A stretch of DNA of 64,000 nt from Sipunculus nudus (taxonomy: Eukaryota; Annelida; Sipuncula; Golfingiida; Sipunculidae). Both the position numbers and the translations under genes were made by a program. Positions 59,199-64,000 of the stretch are shown here, piece after piece (within the stretch, counting starts at the first letter, position 1; every line of letters starts with the position of its first letter). The stretch lies in assembly GCA_026874595.1 (NCBI GenBank), contig CM049306.1, forward strand, positions 64,114,019-64,178,018. The letters are read 5' to 3'. Below the pieces are notes generated by a model. It was not told the DNA's origin, did not search any database, and was given only the letters and a program-made list of their open reading frames with translations.

Positions 59199-59585
59199 TT
59201 TCCCACTCTGCCAGAAATATAATGGGTGAAAACTGAAGGTTCCTTTTGTTCAATCTCTGTCACAAATAAAAAGGGAAAAGATTGAAGGTGCCCTAGGTTT
59301 AAGCTCTGCCAGAAAAATGTGAAGATTATGGTGCCCTTTGTACAAGCACTGCCAGAAATATAACAGGGGTGGATCTAGAATTTAGTAAAAGGAGAGGTCA
59401 GACCCAGGAGGACTAAAGACAAAAGTCCCCAGGTCCAGAAAAAGTGGGCCCAGGCCATACAAAGAGAAAATTATCTGAAACCCTTAAGAAAGGTTGCAGT
59501 GTCTGAAAAATGATGTATATGAAACCCCTGGACCCTCCCCATCTGCTTCTGTATAAAGTGTGAAAACAAAAGGTGCCCTTTGTCC
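59199..59585 (+). repeat. Degenerate left edge of the 49-bp satellite
   Basis: Diverged units of the form CTCTGCCAGAAATATAA..GTGAAAACTGAAGGTTCC, interrupted by the MITE at 59364-59551. Confidence 0.65.
59364..59551 (+). mobile_element. 188-bp MITE inside the satellite
   Basis: Ends CAGGGGTGGAT and, inverted, CAGAAGCAGAT differ only by transitions. TATAA is duplicated on both sides (the left copy is part of the satellite's AAATATAA). Internal blocks match 12356-12547. Confidence 0.55.
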
Positions 59586-61496
59586 AAGCTGTGCAATAAA
59601 TATAAATGGTTAAAACTGAAGCTGCCTTATGTTCAAGCTGTGCAATAAATATAAATGGTTAAAACTGAAGCTGCCTTATGTTCAAGCTGTGCAATAAATA
59701 TAAATGGTTAAAACTGAAGCTGCCTTATGTTCAAGCTGTGCAATAAATATAAATGGTTAAAACTGAAGCTGCCTTATGTCCAAGCTGTGCAATAAATATA
59801 AATGGTTAAAACTGAAGCTGCCTTATGTCCAAGCTGTGCAATAAATATAAATGGTTAAAACTGAAGCTGCCTTATGTCCAAGCTGTGCAATAAATATAAA
59901 TGGTTAAAACTGAAGCTGCCTTATGTTCAAGCTGTGCAATAAATATAAATGGTTAAAACTGAAGCTGCCTTATGTCCAAGCTGTGCAATAAATATAAATG
60001 GTTAAAACTGAAGCTGCCTTATGTCCAAGCTGTGCCAGAAATATAAATGGTTAAAACTGAAGCTGCCTTATGTCCAAGCTGTGCCAGAAATATAAATGGT
60101 TAAAACTGAAGCTGCCTTATGTCCAAGCTGTGCAATAAATATAAATGGTTAAAACTGAAGCTGCCTTATGTTCAAGCTGTGCAATAAATATAAATGGTTA
60201 AAACTGAAGCTGCCTTATGTTCAAGCTGTGCAATAAATATAAATGGTTAAAACTGAAGCTGCCTTATGTCCAAGCTGTGCAATAAATATAAATGGTTAAA
60301 ACTGAAGCTGCCTTATGTCCAAGCTGTGCCAGAAATATAAATGGTTAAAACTGAAGCTGCCTTATGTTCAAGCTGTGCCAGAAATATAAATGGTTAAAAC
60401 TGAAGCTGCCTTATGTCCAAGCTGTGCCAGAAATATAAATGGTTAAAACTGAAGCTGCCTTATGTCCAAGCTGTGCCAGAAATATAAATGGTTAAAACTG
60501 AAGCTGCCTTATGTTCAAGCTGTGCCAGAAATATAAATGGTTAAAACTGAAGCTGCCTTATGTCCAAGCTGTGCCAGAAATATAAATGGTTAAAACTGAA
60601 GCTGCCTTATGTCCAAGCTGTGCCAGAAATATAAATGGTTAAAACTGAAGCTGCCTTATGTCCAAGCTGTGCCAGAAATATAAATGGTTAAAACTGAAGC
60701 TGCCTTATGTCCAAGCTGTGCCAGAAATATAAATGGTTAAAACTGAAGCTGCCTTATGTTCAAGCTGTGCCAGAAATATAAATGGTTAAAACTGAAGCTG
60801 CCTTATGTCCAAGCTGTGCCAGAAATATAAATGGTTAAAACTGAAGCTGCCTTATGTTCAAGCTGTGCCAGAAATATAAATGGTTAAAACTGAAGCTGCC
60901 TTATGTCCAAGCTGTGCCAGAAATATAAATGGTTAAAACTGAAGCTGCCTTATGTTCAAGCTGTGCCAGAAATATAAATGGTTAAAACTGAAGCTGCCTT
61001 ATGTCCAAGCTGTGCCAGAAATATAAATGGTTAAAACTGAAGCTGCCTTATGTTCAAGCTGTGCCAGAAATATAAATGGTACAAACTGAAGCTGTCTTAT
61101 GTTCAAGATGTGCCAGAAATATGAATGGTAAAAACTGAAGCTGCCTTATGTTCAAGATGTGCCAGAAATATAAATTGTAAAAACTGAAGCTGTCTTATGT
61201 TCAAGCTGTGCCAGAAATATAAATGGTACAAACTGAAGCTGTCTTATGTTCAAGATGTGCCAGAAATATGAATGGTAAAAACTGAAGCTGCCTTATGTTC
61301 AAGATGTGCCAGAAATATAAATTGTAAAAACTGAAGCTGCCCTATGTTCAAGCTGTGCCAGAAATATAAATGGTAAAAACTGAAGCTGTCTTATGTTCAA
61401 GATGTGCCAGAAATATAAATGGTAAAAACTGAAGCTGTCTTATGTTCAAGATGTCCAATAAATATAAATGGTTAAAACTGAAGCTGCCTTATGTTC
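59586..61496 (+). repeat. 49-bp satellite, 39 units
   Basis: Unit AAGCTGTGCCAGAAATATAA...CTGAAGCTGCCTTATGTYC, exactly 49 bp in all 39 copies with no indel (59586 + 39 x 49 = 61497). Two main variants (TGCAATAAAT versus TGCCAGAAAT, and TCC versus TTC endings) alternate in blocks; 61056-61202 and 61203-61349 form a three-unit higher-order repeat. Because 49 is not a multiple of three and the unit has TAA and TGA, no frame stays open; it is non-coding. Confidence 0.95.
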
Positions 61497-62590
61497 AAGC
61501 TGTGAAAGAACTATCCGTTGTGAAAACTGAAGATGCTCTTTGTTAAAACTCCACCTGAAATATCAGTAGTGAAAACTGAAGATGCCTTTTGTTAAAGTTC
61601 TGGAAAATGTCTGTGGTAAATGCTGAAGGTACCTTTTCTTTAAATTCCACTTGAAATGTCATTGGTGAGCACTGAAGGTGTGCTTTTTTCACACACTACC
61701 ATATATGTCAGTGGTGAAAACTAAAGACGCCCATTGTCGTAGCTCTGCCAGAAGAGTCAGTGGTGAAAACTGAAGCTGCCTTTTTTTCCAAGCTGTGCCA
61801 GGAGGTAAATGGTGAAAACTGAAGGTGCCCTTTGTTCAAGCTCTGGAAAATGTCAGTGGTAAATGCTGAAGGTGCCCTTTGTTCAAACTCAACCTGAAAT
61901 GTCAGTGTTGTAAACTGAAGGTGCCTTTTGTTCAAACTCTACCAGAAATGTTAATGGTAAAAACTGAAGGTGCCCTTTGTTCAAGCTGTGCAAGAACTAT
62001 ATCAGTGGGGAAAACTGAAGGGGCCCTTTGCTATAGCTCTGGAAAATGTCAGTGGTAAATGCTGAAGATACCCTTTGTTCAAACTCCACCTGAAAAGTCA
62101 TTGGTGAGCACTGAAGGTGTGCTTTGATCACACTCTACCTAAATGTCAGTGGTGAAAACTAAGTGGTGAAAACTAAAGACGCCCTTTGTAATAGCTTTAG
62201 AAAATTTCAGTGGTAAAAAGCTGAAGGTGCCCTTTGTTCAAACTCCACCTGAAATGTCATTGTGAGCACTGAAAGTGTGCTTTGTACAAACACTACCAAA
62301 ATTATAAATGGTGAAAACTGGAGATGTCCTTTGTTGCACCTCTGCCAGATATGGTAATGGTGACAACAGTACTGCCAGAAATGTAAATTTTGAAAACTGA
62401 AGGTGCCCATTTTTCAAGCTCCACTGAAGATGTAAATTAAAAAAAAAAATGTCATTTGTTGTGAAACTTCCAGCAAAACCGTGTTGTTTTGCTCTGATGC
62501 CTACCAAAAATCTTTTAAACTGAAGTCTATCATATATATTAGTTTTGCTCTGATGCCTACCAAAATAAATAATTTTTCAAATCTTTAGAA
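61497..62590 (+). repeat. Degenerate right edge of the satellite
   Basis: Units drift in length and sequence (CCACCTGAAATGTCATTGG, GAGCACTGAAGGTGTGC, and so on). At the end a 24-bp direct repeat GTTTTGCTCTGATGCCTACC(AAAA) occurs at about 62486 and 62542. Confidence 0.7.
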
Positions 62591-62602
62591 TTGTAGTCTT
62601 GT

Positions 62603-62605
<3 letters not shown>

Positions 62606-62665
<60 letters not shown>
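62606..62665. repeat. TA microsatellite
   Basis: About 30 TA units with one AA interruption. The minus-strand ORF with repeated YI residues here is an artefact. Confidence 0.95.
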
Positions 62666-62666
<1 letters not shown>

Positions 62667-63308
62667 CAATGTGGGGTTTGGGATGTCCCCACCTGTATCA
62701 CAAGCAGGTACTGGTACAGGTTGCTGACTCTTCAACAGCAAGCAATCTGGGACAGTCTCTCTGCTGAGAGAATTGCCCAGTCTCTCTCTCAAAATGCACA
62801 CTACAAAGTTTTGATACAGAGCTGTCACGTGACATATGAGACATACATATCCATTGTTCTGCATTTCATCATAATTATTGGATGACCCTTGGTTAGACCA
62901 TTGATAGAAGCTGCTATTGGATTAGATGGTAATGGTGACCTGACATTTGATATAATTATGCATATCATCAGTTTACATAAGACTTTATTGACCTGACATA
63001 CATCCAGTTTTAGACTGACCTCAGTCTTATTTCCAGACACCTATTAACATGGTCATACCAACTCATCATGCAGTTAAAGCCCATTATGAAAGCTGCAATA
63101 AGGCTATATTAACATATCTGAATTATCATTGGATACTTGGTCATCTGATGACCATTAATACTTTGGCTCTGTCTGAATATCAGAGCAGACTGAAACCAAA
63201 ATTGATCTTTATTTGTTCCTGAAGTAATTTTAGATTTTAAAATGAAATATTGAAACATTCCTTAAATATATATAGTGTCACAAATACACCCTTTCCTACT
63301 CTATAACA
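62664..63308 (-). repeat. Old solo LTR related to the 45-4422 element
   Basis: Matches the LTR in order: TGGGATGTCCCCACCTGTATCAC, GGGACAGTCTCTCT, TACAGAGCTGTCACGTGACATATGAGA (in part), CTGACATACATCCAGTT and the end CCTACTCTATAACA. Many substitutions and a deletion of about 135 bp; no internal region follows. Confidence 0.7.
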
Positions 63309-63414
63309 ATATTTATATATATATATATGTGTAAACCCTGAAGTCTTCATTATTTATTATCTAGTCTTTTCTCAATAAACAATGCTGGCAATGAACTTAA
63401 CATTAGAAATAATT

Positions 63415-64000
63415 GTATCCGCCAAAACAAAGTTTTGCGGATACTATGTTTTTGACCGGGTTCCGCCGCCGCGGCGTTCGTTTCCGGAGAACTCCTCTGA
63501 GACTACTGGACAGATTTTTCCGAAACTTACACAAATTATCGGGTCACATGTGAACTGGTGCCTAACTAAGTGACCTTGACCTCTGACCTTTCTTCTCTGC
63601 CCAGCGTCCGTTTGTGCGTCTGTTTCCACACATAAACCCACATATCTCGGGAACCGTTTGATCGATCAGGAAAAAAATTTTACACAAATGTAGCCCTGGG
63701 ATAGCTTTATAACATACACAAAAAAAGGTGGCGCCACCTGCAACCATGTTTGCACAGTGTCCATCTGTTTGTCTGCCTTGGGTTAAAATCACTCATATCT
63801 CTGCAGTAGTTTGACTAATTCACCTAAAATTCGGCATGCGTATACATCCTAGATAGCTCTCTTGATTTTATGACAGGTGGCGCCACCTTCATTCACGTTA
63901 ACGCTGCAGACATCCAAGCTCATATCTTGGGAACCGTATGACCAATCAGGAAAAAAATTTTACACAAATGTAGCCCTTAGATAGCTTTATAACATACAAA
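63415..64000 (+). mobile_element. Family D repeat, 5' part, runs off the window
   Basis: Starts GTATCCGCCAAAACAAAG; hairpin TATCCGCCAAAAC / GTTTTGCGGATA. CCG repeat, then the D core with palindromes at about 63727 and 63875. It is better preserved than the copy at 45499. Confidence 0.75.
63571..63589 (-). promoter_or_regulatory. AGGTCA triple half-site in D
   Basis: TGACCT-TGACCT-C-TGACCT; on the minus strand AGGTCA-G-AGGTCA-AGGTCA, the same layout as in family C. Confidence 0.4.

Noticed and set aside
59586-61496. CRISPR-like regular array
   Set aside because: The units are contiguous with no unique spacers, and the context is eukaryotic; it is a satellite.
62577-62864. Minus-strand ORF with alternating Y and I residues
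   Set aside because: It is a translation of the TA microsatellite and the adjoining LTR.

Overview
This window looks like repeat-dense, AT-rich DNA from a marine invertebrate. A bivalve mollusc is my best guess, because the dominant repeats resemble the 'pearl' / HINE-type non-autonomous Helentrons described from bivalves and flies (hairpin start, GTCC/GTCT microsatellite, tandem core units, 3' hairpin). There is no operon-like layout, no rRNA, no CRISPR array and no intact long ORF. Almost every ORF above 60 codons is a chance reading of repeat DNA. The only host-gene signal I can support is one small coiled-coil exon (20873-20933, + strand) with clean splice sites, which implies an intron-rich gene with introns full of transposons.

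The window is mostly a stack of rolling-circle-like repeats in at least eight sequence families, called here A, A', B, C, D, E, F and G. They share an architecture but little sequence: a 5' terminal hairpin, a GTCY (or CCG) simple repeat, one to several tandem core units, a 10-13 bp inverted copy of the 5' end lying just inside the 3' end, a short 3' hairpin, and a 3' terminus CTAG or CTTG followed by T. Insertion is into TT or T-runs. Nested copies can be compared with unoccupied relatives in the same window (G in A, C in B, A in B, A' in A), which fixes the ends exactly. The deepest stack is C > A > (A' and G) at 50170-56893. No Rep/helicase gene is visible, so all copies are non-autonomous.

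Region by region: 41-4426 is a complete, very young, non-autonomous LTR retrotransposon with a 4-bp target duplication; 4642-6543 an A element; 7363-8117 a broken Ty3/gypsy gag; 8551-9395 A; 9964-10428 an F fragment fused to a second gag remnant; 12.2-19.4 kb foldbacks, B, A and A' (with a chimeric junction at 17586); 19590-20400 a decayed Ty3/gypsy RNase H-integrase segment; 20873-20933 the exon; 21.3-33.8 kb nested B, C, A and A'; 33902-34473 a hAT-type MITE with a perfect 8-bp duplication; 35091-35541 a tRNA-derived SINE with a 17-bp duplication; 36.7-47.1 kb A, E, B, C and D; 49.6-57.3 kb the deep nest; 57297-58361 a pogo/Tigger-like MITE; 59.2-62.6 kb a 49-bp satellite with 39 indel-free central units; 62664-63308 an old solo LTR related to the first element; and from 63415 a D element running off the window.

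Two motifs cross family boundaries. A perfect palindrome GGTGGCGCCACC recurs about 40 times in the cores of A', B, C and D. AGGTCA half-sites arranged as a one-base-spaced pair plus an abutting third copy occur in both C and D, a layout like nuclear-receptor response elements.
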